A stretch of DNA of 64,000 nucleotides from Achromobacter sp. Bel. Lineage in GTDB: Bacteria; Pseudomonadota; Gammaproteobacteria; Burkholderiales; Burkholderiaceae_B. The position numbers and the translations under genes were made by a program. A model generated the notes under the pieces. It was not told the origin of the DNA. It was given only the letters and a program-made list of their open reading frames with translations, and did no database searches. Positions within the stretch are counted from its first letter, which is position 1. Every line of letters begins with the position of its first letter. Shown here one piece after another: positions 15,380-23,924 of the stretch. The stretch spans positions 62,001 through 126,000 of the forward strand of contig NZ_JABBJN010000002.1 of assembly GCF_012928505.1 (NCBI RefSeq). The letters run 5' to 3'.

Positions 15380-16816
15380 ATGAAAACTCTGCACACTGAT
15401 ATCGCCGTCATCGGCGCCGGCACCGCCGGGCTGGCCGCCTATCGCGCCGCCAAGGCCGCGGGCAAGCGCGCGCTGCTGATTGAAGGCGGCCCTTATGGCA
15501 CGACCTGCGCCCGGGTGGGCTGCATGCCGTCCAAACTGCTGATCGCCGCCGCAGAAGCCGCCCACAACGCGGCCCACACGGAAGCGTTCGGGGTGCACGT
15601 CAGCGGGGAAATCTCGGTGGACGGCGTTGAAGTGATGGACCGCGTCAAGCGCGAACGAGACCGCTTCGTCGGCTTTGTGCTGGAAGGCGTGGAGAACATC
15701 CCGGCCGAAGACAAGCTGCGCGGCTACGCGCGTTTCGTCTCCGACACGATGCTGCGGGTGGACGATCACACCGAAGTGCATGCGGCCCGCGTGGTCATCG
15801 CCACGGGTTCGCGCCCATCGGTGCCGCCGCCGTTTCGCGCCCTGGGCGACCGCCTGGTGGTGAACGACGACGTCTTCGCCTGGGATGACCTGCCGCGACG
15901 CGTGGCGGTGTTCGGTCCGGGCGTAATCGGTCTGGAACTGGGCCAGGCGCTGGCGCGGCTGGGCGTCGATGTGCGCGTGTTCGGCGTCAGCGGCAGCCTA
16001 GGCGGCATCAGCGATCCGCAGGTCCGCTTGAACGCCCGCAAGATCTTCCAACGCGAGTTCTACCTGGATCCGGACGCTCGCGTCCTGGAAACGACCCGCG
16101 TTGGCGATGAGGTGGAAGTGCGTTACGTCACGTTGGACAACAGCGAACGCACCGAACGCTTCGACTACGCGCTGGTGGCCACAGGCCGCCGCGCCAATGT
16201 GGACGGCCTGGGCCTGGAGAACACCTCGCTTGCGTTGAATGCGCACGGCGTCCCGGTGTTCGATCGCGAAACGATGCAGGCGGGCGATTCACCCATCTTC
16301 ATCGCCGGCGACGCCAACGCCGACGCGCCCTTGTTGCACGAGGCCGCCGACGAAGGCCGCATCGCGGGTGAAAACGCGGCGCGCTTCCCCGAGGTGCGCC
16401 AGGGGCTGCGCCGTGCGCCGCTTGCGGTGGTGTTCTCGGACCCGCAGATCGCGCTGGCGGGCCAGGGTTACGGACGCCTGGTTCCGGGCACCTTCGTCAT
16501 CGGCGAAGTGGACTTCAGCGATCAGGGCCGGTCGCGCGTGATGCTGAAGAACAAGGGCATGCTGCACGTGTACGCCGATATCGCGACGGGCCGCTTCCTG
16601 GGCGCGGAAATGGTCGGCCCCAGCGCCGAGCACATCGGCCACTTGCTGGCGTGGGCGGTGCAGCAGGAACTGACGGTGGCGCGCATGCTGGAAATGCCGT
16701 TCTACCATCCCGTGATCGAAGAAGGCCTGCGCACGGCGCTGCGTGACGCCGCTGCCAAGCTGGCCCGTGCCCAGGAGGCGCTTCGCACCGAGGAAGCGGA
16801 ACGCGAAACGGCATAA
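15380..16816 (+). CDS. Dihydrolipoyl dehydrogenase-type flavoprotein disulfide reductase
   Basis: 478 residues from ATG 15380; the longer open frame upstream has no family match. It has the FAD motif VIGAGTAGLAAYRAAK, the redox-active disulfide Cys43-x4-Cys48 (GTTCARVGCMPSK), and an NAD site near VFGPGVIGLELGQALARLG. The C-terminal His-Glu pair (YHPVIEEGL) replaces the usual HAHPTLSE. No 2-oxoacid dehydrogenase genes are near, so the partner substrate is unclear. The enzyme may reduce lipoamide or another disulfide. It belongs to the lpd family, but I give no symbol because it stands alone. Confidence 0.85.
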   Translation: MKTLHTDIAVIGAGTAGLAAYRAAKAAGKRALLIEGGPYGTTCARVGCMPSKLLIAAAEAAHNAAHTEAFGVHVSGEISVDGVEVMDRVKRERDRFVGFVLEGVENIPAEDKLRGYARFVSDTMLRVDDHTEVHAARVVIATGSRPSVPPPFRALGDRLVVNDDVFAWDDLPRRVAVFGPGVIGLELGQALARLGVDVRVFGVSGSLGGISDPQVRLNARKIFQREFYLDPDARVLETTRVGDEVEVRYVTLDNSERTERFDYALVATGRRANVDGLGLENTSLALNAHGVPVFDRETMQAGDSPIFIAGDANADAPLLHEAADEGRIAGENAARFPEVRQGLRRAPLAVVFSDPQIALAGQGYGRLVPGTFVIGEVDFSDQGRSRVMLKNKGMLHVYADIATGRFLGAEMVGPSAEHIGHLLAWAVQQELTVARMLEMPFYHPVIEEGLRTALRDAAAKLARAQEALRTEEAERETA

Positions 16817-16851
16817 GCTCGGCGGATCCGGTCAATAGCATGGGCTGAACG

Positions 16852-16883
16852 AAAGACGGGCTGCGATATCGCAGCCCGTCTTT
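16852..16883. terminator. Bidirectional terminator between lpd-like gene and rlmJ
   Basis: Perfect 16-bp palindrome (arms 16852-16867 and 16868-16883) flanked by A on the left and T on the right, between convergent genes. Confidence 0.88.
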
Positions 16884-16907
16884 CTTGCAGCGGCCCAGCC
16901 GGGCGTG

Positions 16908-17798
16908 TCAGTCGTCCGACTGTTTTTTCGGAACCGGGAAGGGGTTCTCGCGATATTGCAGCGTGAAACCTGCGCGTTCGTCTTGTCCCAACTCGCGAGC
17001 CAGGTACGGCATGGCTTGCTTCAGGCCTTCGTGCAAGGTCCAGGGTGGGTTGATCAGGAACATGCCGCTGCCATGCAGGCCATAGCCGTCGATGGTGGCC
17101 TTTTTGACGGTCAGCGTGGCGTGCAGCCAGCTCTTGACCTTCAGGTTTTCAAAATGGCGGGCCATTTCACTGGCTTCGCGGCGCTGTACCAGCGGATACC
17201 AGATGGCGATGGTGCCGGTCGCGAAGCGCTTGACGCATTCCTTCACCGTGATCAGCGTGCGGCGGTAGTCGTGCTTGTCTTCATACGAGGGGTCGATCAG
17301 CACCATGCCGCGGCGCGTCGGCGGCGGCAGCAGGGCCTTGACGCCTTCGAAGCCGTCGTCGCCGTAGATGGTGGTCTGGCGCTGCGCGGCGCGCCCCTGG
17401 TGTTCCAGGTTGACGACCAGCGTGTCGATTTCCGTCGGGTGCATCTCGAACAGGCGCAAGCGATCCGACGGGCGCATCACGTCCAGCGCCAGCCACGGGG
17501 AACCGGGGTAGCGCTTCAGGCGGCCGTTGGTGTTGTAGTCGCGGATGCGGGCAACGTAGTCGGCCAGCAGCGGCGGCAAGTCCTTGGCGTCCCACAGGCG
17601 GCCGATGCCGTCCACGAATTCCGAGGTCTTGTTGGCCCAGTCGCCTTCCAGGTTGTACAGGCCTGCGCCGGCGTGGGTGTCCACGACCCAATAGGGTGCG
17701 TCCTTTTTGTTGAAGTAATCCAGGGTGTGGACCAGGATGGCGTGCTTGAGCACGTCGGCATGGTTGCCGGCGTGAAAGGCGTGGCGGTAACTGAACAC
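16908..17798 (-). CDS. rlmJ: 23S rRNA (adenine-2030-N6)-methyltransferase RlmJ
   Basis: RlmJ makes m6A2030 in 23S rRNA with S-adenosylmethionine. The 296-residue protein starts MFSYRHAFHAGNHADVLKH, the family hallmark, and has the N6-methyltransferase catalytic motif DPSYE (motif IV) and KECVKRFATGTIAIWYPL. It is followed 3' by a bidirectional terminator. The GDPD gene ends 13 bp upstream on the same strand, so the two are likely co-transcribed. Confidence 0.95.
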   Translation of the reverse strand: MFSYRHAFHAGNHADVLKHAILVHTLDYFNKKDAPYWVVDTHAGAGLYNLEGDWANKTSEFVDGIGRLWDAKDLPPLLADYVARIRDYNTNGRLKRYPGSPWLALDVMRPSDRLRLFEMHPTEIDTLVVNLEHQGRAAQRQTTIYGDDGFEGVKALLPPPTRRGMVLIDPSYEDKHDYRRTLITVKECVKRFATGTIAIWYPLVQRREASEMARHFENLKVKSWLHATLTVKKATIDGYGLHGSGMFLINPPWTLHEGLKQAMPYLARELGQDERAGFTLQYRENPFPVPKKQSDD

Positions 17799-17811
17799 GG
17801 GGCGTTCTGCC

Positions 17812-18561
17812 TCAGGCGGCCGGCCGGATCGCGGCCAGCTCGTCGGTGAAAATGCCGTCGATACCCCAGTCCAGCAGCACGCGGGCGCGTTCGGGGTCGT
17901 TGACGGTCCAGGCCGCGATCCGGTAGCCGGCGGCGTGCACGGCGTCGATCAGTTCGCGGGTTGCGTCTTTCTGGTTGATGTTCAGCGCGACGCAGTCGTA
18001 TTTGACCAGGCGTTCGCGCCAATCGGCGGGCACTTTTTCCACCAGCAGCGCGCGCGGCAGCTCGGGTGCCACTTCCCGCGCCGCTTGCAGCGATTCTTCG
18101 GCGAACGAGGACAGCAGCGGGAGCGTGCCGGCGCCTTGCCACAACTGCTTGCAGGCCAGCGCCACGGCGGCGCCTGTTTCGGCCTCGCGGCCGGGGCAGG
18201 GCTTGATTTCGACGTTACTGGCGATGTGGTTGGCGACCGTGTAACGGGCCACGGCCGCGAAGGTGGGCAGCGGTTCGCCGGCGTAGGCGGCCGAATGCCA
18301 GCTACCGAAGTCCAGCTGCGCCAGTTCCGCGAAGGTCTTGGCAGCGGCGGGGCCCGTGCCGTTAGAGGTGCGGTCAACGTCGTCGTCGTGCATCAGCACG
18401 AGCACGTTGTCGTTGCTCAGCTTCACGTCGTATTCGAACATCGTGAAACCATGCTCGGCGCCCACGCGCATGGCGGCCAGCGTATTCTCCGGCGCCAAAC
18501 GCCCACCACCGCGGTGCGCGATGTAACGGGAATAGGGCCAGGACGGGAGTTTTGCGGTCAT
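17812..18561 (-). CDS. ugpQ: Glycerophosphodiester phosphodiesterase
   Basis: It hydrolyses glycerophosphodiesters, the deacylated phospholipids, to glycerol 3-phosphate and the alcohol. The 249-residue protein lacks a signal peptide, so it is cytoplasmic like UgpQ. It has the GDPD motifs HRGGGRLAPENT, FEYDVKLS and HDDDVDRTSNGTG, which contribute the metal ligands and the catalytic His pair, and ends normally (GIDGIFTDELAAI). It precedes rlmJ by 13 bp. No ugpBAEC importer is present here. Confidence 0.92.
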   Translation of the reverse strand: MTAKLPSWPYSRYIAHRGGGRLAPENTLAAMRVGAEHGFTMFEYDVKLSNDNVLVLMHDDDVDRTSNGTGPAAAKTFAELAQLDFGSWHSAAYAGEPLPTFAAVARYTVANHIASNVEIKPCPGREAETGAAVALACKQLWQGAGTLPLLSSFAEESLQAAREVAPELPRALLVEKVPADWRERLVKYDCVALNINQKDATRELIDAVHAAGYRIAAWTVNDPERARVLLDWGIDGIFTDELAAIRPAA

Positions 18562-18643
18562 TTTTGGTGTTGCGTGTGCTTCTTATGGACAGGGTTGCAA
18601 GGATACTCCTTCTTGCCCCAATGACGCCCGGCGCCCGGTCCGG

Positions 18644-18681
18644 AGAAGAACGGTCCAAACCCCAGAAGAACAGTCCAAACC
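18644..18681. repeat. Short tandem direct repeat
   Basis: AGAAGAAC(G/A)GTCCAAACC occurs twice at 18644-18661 and 18664-18681, a 20-bp period, just before the 84-bp repeats. Confidence 0.7.
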
Positions 18682-18693
18682 TCCAAAAGGATA

Positions 18694-18777
18694 AGCCGCG
18701 CCGCCGCCGGGCCGCCCCAAGGCGGCGCAGCCCCCTTGGGGGGCAGCAAGCGAGCGAAGCGAGTGCGGCGTGGGGGC
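18694..18777. repeat. 84-bp GC-rich repeat, copy 1
   Basis: Contains internal inverted repeats (GCCGCCCCAAGGCGGC and CCCCCTTGGGGGG) and the phrase AGCGAGCGAAGCGAG. This type of element recurs between genes in Burkholderiales genomes, as I recall it. It lies with copy 2 in the 311-bp gap 18562-18872 between the M20 gene and ugpQ, which has no gene. Confidence 0.85.
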
Positions 18778-18785
18778 CCAGGCTC

Positions 18786-18869
18786 AGCCGCGCCGCCGCC
18801 GGGCCGCCCCAAGGCGGCGCAGCCCCCTTGGGGGGCAGCAAGCGAGCGAAGCGAGCGCAGCGTGGGGGC
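18786..18869. repeat. 84-bp GC-rich repeat, copy 2
   Basis: Matches copy 1 at 82 of 84 positions and starts 92 bp after it. It ends 3 bp before the stop of the M20 gene and may act as its terminator. Confidence 0.85.
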
Positions 18870-18872
18870 TCT

Positions 18873-20165
18873 CTATTTCAGCGGGGCTTTATCCTGCGAG
18901 ACATCCATGATCATGCGGGTTGCCAGATACAGGCGCGGCACGATGCTGTTGATCTGGATGTATTCGGCGTCGTTGGAGTGGGCGCCGAAGCCGCTCAGGC
19001 CCATGCCTTCGATTACCGGGCCGCGGGCCTTCAGGGCGGCGAACGCGGCGTCCGTGCCCCCGCCGCTGGCGCGGTCGACGACTTTCATCGGCAGGTCCAG
19101 TTCTTTATAGATCTGCACGCCGTGCTGGGCCAGCGCGCGGGATGCCGCGCTGGCCTCCAGCGGGGGGCGGCGCACTTCAAACTTTACCGAGACCTTGGAT
19201 TCGGGCAGCAGCTTCTTCTGGGCACGCTCCTCCAGCGTGCGCGCCAGGGCGTCGAAATCGGACACGCGCAGCGCGCGGGCGTCGGCCTGGGCGGTCGCCT
19301 CGCCGGGAATGACGTTGCGGTTCGTTCCCGCCTGGGCAACGGTCCAGTTCAGTTTCAGGCCTTCTTCGGGCTTGGACAGCTTGTCCAGTTGCAGCAATTG
19401 GTGCGCCAGCTCGTAAAGCGCGTTGACGCCGCCCTCTGGGCGGGCGCCGGCGTGCGAGGTCTTGCCTTGCACCGTCAGGTAGGCCGCGCCGATGCCGCTG
19501 GTGGCCAGCGTCAGGCGGGCTTCGGCGCCGCCGCCTTCGAACGAGAAGACAGCGTCCTGGTCGGCGCCCAGACGGGTGATGGTGCTGCGGGCGCCTGGCG
19601 AACTGATTTCTTCATCGCCGTTGATCAGCACGGTGATGGTGCCGAAGTCGCGAAAGCCGAGCTTCTGCAGCAGGGCCAGCGTGTGGATGATGGTCGCGAC
19701 GCCGTGCTTGTCGTCGGCGATGCCCAGGCCGTACGCCTTGTCGCCGTCCACGCGGAACGGCTGGTCTTTGAGCATGCCGTTGCGGTAGACCGTGTCCATG
19801 TGGGCGATCAGCATGATCTTCTTGGTGCCGGATCCCTTGAACTCGGCATGGACCATCGGGCCGACCTTCTCCGGGGTGTCGTCCAGCCGGAAGACATCGG
19901 TGGCGGGCAGGATCTCGACCGTGCCGCCCAGCGCCTTCAGGCGGTCGCGGATCAATTCGGCGATGCGCTCCACGCCTTCTACGTCCTTGCTGCCGGATTC
20001 GATGTTGACCAGGTCCCGCATGGTGTCGAGCATTGCCTGCTGCTGGCCTTTCGCGGCGTCGTGCACGGCGGCCACGGGCGCCGCCAGCGCCGCGTGGGCG
20101 CCGCCCAGAAAGGCCAGGGCGATACAAGTGCGCAGGACGTGCAGGCGGGGGGAGGTGAACGGCAT
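18873..20165 (-). CDS. Exported M20 family metallopeptidase, carboxypeptidase G2-like
   Basis: The 430-residue protein has a signal peptide (cleavage near ALAA-PVAAV, about residue 29), so it acts in the periplasm. The two-zinc M20 site is complete: HMDTVY, GIADDKHG, NGDEEISS, and GFGAHSNDAEY near the C-terminus. The lid domain for dimerisation lies between. The closest well-known type is glutamate carboxypeptidase (CPG2), which removes C-terminal glutamate from folates and related compounds. That specificity is inferred from overall resemblance. It is a single gene whose 3' end runs into the 84-bp repeats. Confidence 0.88.
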   Translation of the reverse strand: MPFTSPRLHVLRTCIALAFLGGAHAALAAPVAAVHDAAKGQQQAMLDTMRDLVNIESGSKDVEGVERIAELIRDRLKALGGTVEILPATDVFRLDDTPEKVGPMVHAEFKGSGTKKIMLIAHMDTVYRNGMLKDQPFRVDGDKAYGLGIADDKHGVATIIHTLALLQKLGFRDFGTITVLINGDEEISSPGARSTITRLGADQDAVFSFEGGGAEARLTLATSGIGAAYLTVQGKTSHAGARPEGGVNALYELAHQLLQLDKLSKPEEGLKLNWTVAQAGTNRNVIPGEATAQADARALRVSDFDALARTLEERAQKKLLPESKVSVKFEVRRPPLEASAASRALAQHGVQIYKELDLPMKVVDRASGGGTDAAFAALKARGPVIEGMGLSGFGAHSNDAEYIQINSIVPRLYLATRMIMDVSQDKAPLK

Positions 20166-20399
20166 CGAGGGAACCCTTTATGTGGCGGGGGAAAGGGGCG
20201 CCCGCCGGGAGGGCGAGGCGTCGGGGGCGCGCAGCCGAGTGGCGGGCTACCCCTGAAAGTCACGATACGAGGGCGGGGGAGGCGGGAAAATGGTGATTTC
20301 CCGGGTTGACGGCGCACGGCTTCCATGTAGTGGGGACAGGTTGGAAGGCCTGGTGGGAACTTGGAGAGAATCCGAAGCTCCCATACGGGCGGGTAATGC

Positions 20400-20465
20400 T
20401 AAAATCCGCCCGCTGATCCGGTAATGACCGGTATGGGAATGGGCGAATCGAGTTCGCCTTTTTTT
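20400..20465 (+). ncRNA. Candidate short leader RNA or attenuator before ppiD
   Basis: TAAAAT at 20400-20405 could be a -10. It is followed by a 5-bp hairpin (20418-20431) and then a GGCGAA/TTCGCC stem (20442-20458) with seven T at 20459-20465, a good intrinsic terminator. No plus-strand gene ends upstream, so a promoter here would make a 55-nt RNA ending before ppiD. The gap 20166-20521 (356 bp) holds nothing else I can support. No -35 is clear. Confidence 0.45.
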
Positions 20466-20521
20466 ATGCGTTTTCTTGCGGCTCTGGGTGGATACCCCTG
20501 GAGTGCGGCAACAGGGATTCC

Positions 20522-22486
20522 ATGTTCGAATTTATTCGCAGCCATCGGCGCTGGATGCAGTTCATCCTGCTGATTCTGATTGTGCCGTCCTTCTTCCTGG
20601 TCGGAATTCAAGGCTATGACAGCTTCATGCGCAAAGAGCCCGAGCTGGCGACGGTCGCCGGCCAGCCTATTTCGCGTGCCGAATTTGATCAGGCGCACCG
20701 CAACCAGCTGGAGCAGTTCCGCCAGCGCATGGGCGCGCAGTTCGATCCGGCCGTGATCGACACGCCGGCCATGCGCGAAAGCCTGCTGAACCAGTTGATC
20801 AATCAGCGCCTGCTGGCCAACGTCGCCGTGGACAACCGTTTCACGGTGTCCGACGAAACGCTGCGCAACACCATCGCCGCCATTCCGGAAGTGCAGGACA
20901 ACGGCCGCTTCTCGCCCGAGCGCTATCGCCAGGTGCTGGCGGCGCAGGGCATGTCGCCGACCTCGTTCGAAGCCGGTTTGCGCCGCGACCTGGCGGTGGC
21001 CCGCGTGCTGGAGCCCGTCGGCCAATCGTCCCGGGCGCCCGCCGAAGTGGTGGCCTCGCTGGAAACCGCATTGACCCAGCAGCGCACGGTGCAGACGCGC
21101 CGCTTTGCCGCCGCGGACTTCCGCTCGCAGATCACTGTCACCCCGGCCGACATCCAGGCCTGGTACGACGCCAACAAGCAGCAGCTTCAGGTCCCCGAGC
21201 AGGTCCAGGTGCAATACCTGGTGCTGGACGAGGCGGCCGCCACGCAAGGCATTCAGGTCAAGGACGAAGACCTGACGGCCTATTACGAACAGAACAAGAA
21301 CCGCTTCGGCCAGCCCGAACGCCGCCGCGCCAGCCACATCATGATCGAACTGGCCCCCGGCGCGTCGGAAGATGCCCGCAAGGCCGCGCGCATCAAGGCC
21401 GAAGACCTGGCTCGCCAGGCTGCAGCCGATCCGGCGCAGTTCGCAGAACTGGCCCGCAAGAATTCGCAGGACGCCGGGTCGGCCGCCAATGGCGGCGATC
21501 TGGGCTGGCTGGCACCGGGCATGTTGACCGGTCCGCTTGAAAAGGCGATTTTCGGCCAGGCCAAGGACCAGGTGTCCGGCGTGGTGGAAAGCCCGTCCGG
21601 CCTGCACATCGTCAAGGTCACCGAGATCCAGCCCGCAGCCGTCAAGCCGCTGGCCGAGGTCAAGGACCAGATCACGGGCGAAGTCCGCAAGCAGTTGGCC
21701 GCCGTGCACTTTTCGGAAATGGCCAGCCAGTTGAACAAGCAGGTCTATGACCAGCGCGACAGCCTGCAACCCGCCGCCGACGCCGTTGGGCTGAAGCTGC
21801 GCACCGCCTCGGGCGTAACCCGCGAAGGCCTGCTGCCCGCCGACAAGGCCGGCCCGGGTTCGGCTGCCGGCAGCCCCGACGCCGCGCTGCTGGACAATCC
21901 GCGCGTGCGCCAGGTGCTGTTCTCGCCCGACGTGCTGCGTGAAAAGCAGAACTCCGGTGTGATCGAACTGTCGCCCGCCACCATGCTGGCCGTGCGCGTT
22001 GCCGCCGTCGAACCGGCCCACGTGCCGGCGCTGGACAAGGTCAGCGACACCATTCGCACCAAGCTGCTGGACGAACGTTCGGCCGACGCCGCCAAGAAGG
22101 CCGGCGAAGCCGCCTTGGCAGCCGACAAGGCCAACCCGTCGGCGGCGCCGGAAGGCTTCTCGCCCGCAGTGACCGTGTCGCGCCAGGATCCTAAGGACCT
22201 GCCGCAAGCGGTCGTGGACGCCGCGATGCGCCTGCCTGCCACCCAATTGCCCGCCTATGCCGGCGTGCAAGCGGGCATGGACTACACGCTGGTTCGCCTG
22301 GAGAAGGTCGAGGCGGGCACGGTGGACGCCGCCGCCAAGGACCGTCTGACGCAACAGCTGTCGGGCGGCCTGGGCCAGGCTGAAATCGAAGCGCTGCTGA
22401 AGATGCTGCGCGAACAATACAAGGTGCAGGTGTTGCCCAGCGCCGCCGAAGTCATCCGCGGCGACCAGCCGCAGGCGGCGGGCTGA
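20522..22486 (+). CDS. ppiD: Periplasmic folding chaperone/peptidyl-prolyl isomerase PpiD
   Basis: PpiD is anchored in the inner membrane near the Sec translocon and helps newly exported proteins fold. The 654-residue protein has one N-terminal transmembrane helix (about residues 12-30), a SurA_N-like chaperone region, and a parvulin domain (about residues 270-365). The parvulin domain contains RRRASHIMIEL, NGGDLGWLAPGM and SGLHIVKV. A second, degenerate C-terminal region follows, as in the family. The length and start fit. It is convergent with tesA. Confidence 0.94.
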   Translation: MFEFIRSHRRWMQFILLILIVPSFFLVGIQGYDSFMRKEPELATVAGQPISRAEFDQAHRNQLEQFRQRMGAQFDPAVIDTPAMRESLLNQLINQRLLANVAVDNRFTVSDETLRNTIAAIPEVQDNGRFSPERYRQVLAAQGMSPTSFEAGLRRDLAVARVLEPVGQSSRAPAEVVASLETALTQQRTVQTRRFAAADFRSQITVTPADIQAWYDANKQQLQVPEQVQVQYLVLDEAAATQGIQVKDEDLTAYYEQNKNRFGQPERRRASHIMIELAPGASEDARKAARIKAEDLARQAAADPAQFAELARKNSQDAGSAANGGDLGWLAPGMLTGPLEKAIFGQAKDQVSGVVESPSGLHIVKVTEIQPAAVKPLAEVKDQITGEVRKQLAAVHFSEMASQLNKQVYDQRDSLQPAADAVGLKLRTASGVTREGLLPADKAGPGSAAGSPDAALLDNPRVRQVLFSPDVLREKQNSGVIELSPATMLAVRVAAVEPAHVPALDKVSDTIRTKLLDERSADAAKKAGEAALAADKANPSAAPEGFSPAVTVSRQDPKDLPQAVVDAAMRLPATQLPAYAGVQAGMDYTLVRLEKVEAGTVDAAAKDRLTQQLSGGLGQAEIEALLKMLREQYKVQVLPSAAEVIRGDQPQAAG

Positions 22487-22496
22487 TCAGCCTGCC

Positions 22497-22514
22497 AGGG
22501 GGCCGGCGGCCCCT
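22497..22514. terminator. GC hairpin between ppiD and tesA
   Basis: AGGGG(G)CC-GGC-GGCCCCT stem covering the end of the gap and the tesA stop codon. No T tract. Confidence 0.5.
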
Positions 22515-23178
22515 AGTTCAACAGCGGCCGCAGCGTCGGCCACACGTTGTCCAGCAATTGCGGCTGGGCATCCTCGTTCGGATGGATGCCGTCAGCCTGG
22601 AACATCGCCCGGTTCGTTGCGATACCTTCCATCAGGAAGGGCACGAGCCGGGCGTTTTCGTCTTTGGCGACCGTGGGAAACAGCTGGGCGAAACGCTGCG
22701 TGTAATCGCGGCCATAGTTGGGCGGGATCTGCATGCCCACGATCAGCACTTGCGCATCCGCCTTGCGGGAAGCCTGGGCCATGGCGCGCAGGTTCTGTTC
22801 GGTCATGGCCAGCGACAGGCCGCGCAAGGCGTCGTTCGATCCCAGTTCAAGCACCACCACTGCCGGCGCATGCTGGCGCAGGAGCGCAGGCAGGCGCGCG
22901 ACGCCGCCGCTGGTCGTATCGCCGCTGATGCTGGCGTTGACCACCTGGTACTTGGGGTATTGTTCCGAAACCCGGGCGGACAGCAAGGGCACCCAGCCCG
23001 TGCCGCGCTTGATGCCGTACTCGGCGGACAGGCTGTCGCCCACCACTAACACGGTGCGGGGCGCGGAACCCTGGGCCGCAGCAGCGGTCTGAGCGTGGGC
23101 GGGGGACGCCATGACGGCGGCTGCCAGGGCGGTTGTCGCCAGGGTGGATGTAAGACGCAGACGGGAAAATAGGCGCAT
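22513..23178 (-). CDS. tesA: Arylesterase/acyl-CoA thioesterase TesA, SGNH hydrolase
   Basis: A periplasmic esterase of the GDSL family acting on acyl-thioesters, aryl esters and lysophospholipids. The 221-residue precursor has a signal peptide (cleavage near AHA-QTAAA, about residue 30). It has catalytic Ser49 in GDSLSAEYG, the oxyanion residues GSNDALRGL, and Asp196/His199 in DGIHPN. The frame extends upstream, but the signal peptide fixes the ATG at 23178. That ATG shares the bases CATG with the start of the divergent ABC ATPase gene, as in the tesA-ybbA pair of enterobacteria. Confidence 0.94.
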   Translation of the reverse strand: MRLFSRLRLTSTLATTALAAAVMASPAHAQTAAAAQGSAPRTVLVVGDSLSAEYGIKRGTGWVPLLSARVSEQYPKYQVVNASISGDTTSGGVARLPALLRQHAPAVVVLELGSNDALRGLSLAMTEQNLRAMAQASRKADAQVLIVGMQIPPNYGRDYTQRFAQLFPTVAKDENARLVPFLMEGIATNRAMFQADGIHPNEDAQPQLLDNVWPTLRPLLN

Positions 23179-23854
23179 GGATAGCAAGAATTCGATCGAA
23201 GTGAAAGGGCTGGGCAAGCGGGTGGCCGATGCCGGCGGGACGCTGTCTATCCTGGAAGGTATCGATTTTACGGTGGCGGCCGGCAGTGCCGTAGCCATCA
23301 CCGGAAGCTCCGGATCGGGCAAGTCCACGTTGTTGGGACTGCTGGCCGGGCTGGATGTTCCCAGCATGGGCAGCGTACACCTGGCCGGCCAGGACCTGTT
23401 CGCGCTTGACGAGGATGGCCGCGCGCGGCTGCGCGCCAATCATGTGGGGTTCGTTTTCCAGTCGTTCCAGCTGCTGCCGAACCTGACCGCGCTGGAAAAC
23501 GTGATGTTGCCGCTGGAGCTGGCTGGGCAGTCCGCCCGCGAGGCCGCGCAGGCTATGCTGGAACGCGTGGGGCTGGGCGCCCGGCTGCATCATTACCCCC
23601 GGACGCTGTCCGGCGGCGAGCAGCAGCGCGTGTCGCTGGCGCGCGCCTTCGTGGTGCAGCCCGACTTGCTGTTCGCCGATGAACCCACCGGCAGCCTGGA
23701 TGCCGCGACGGGCGTCACGGTCATCGACTTGATGTTCGACCTGCACCGCGAGCACGGCACCACGCTGGTGCTGGTGACGCACGACCCGCAACTGGCCGCA
23801 CGTTGCGGGCGCCAACTGGTGCTGGCGGCGGGCCGGATGGTCCAGGGCGCCTGA
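23177..23854 (+). CDS. ABC transporter ATP-binding protein, YbbA/LolD-like
   Basis: 225 residues with Walker A GSSGSGKST, signature LSGGEQQRVSLARA, Walker B LLFADEPTGSLD and the H-loop VTHD. The LolD/MacB-type DEPTGSLDAATG places it with the YbbA group, which in E. coli pairs with the permease YbbP. Here no permease follows, and the next gene is convergent from another system. The enzyme must therefore work with a permease encoded elsewhere or be a remnant. ATG 23177 overlaps the tesA start. The substrate is unknown. Confidence 0.88.
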   Translation: MDSKNSIEVKGLGKRVADAGGTLSILEGIDFTVAAGSAVAITGSSGSGKSTLLGLLAGLDVPSMGSVHLAGQDLFALDEDGRARLRANHVGFVFQSFQLLPNLTALENVMLPLELAGQSAREAAQAMLERVGLGARLHHYPRTLSGGEQQRVSLARAFVVQPDLLFADEPTGSLDAATGVTVIDLMFDLHREHGTTLVLVTHDPQLAARCGRQLVLAAGRMVQGA

Positions 23855-23924
23855 GGCGCCCCGGCGGCGCGGGCCTGCTTGACGGTTTGCCGTTCGGCCT
23901 GGCCCGGCCGGTCTTACCCGGGGT

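Noticed and set aside
20399-22417. 672-codon open frame antisense to ppiD
   Set aside because: It mirrors the well-supported ppiD gene, has a compositionally biased His/Arg/Gly-rich product, and matches no family. High GC produces such frames.
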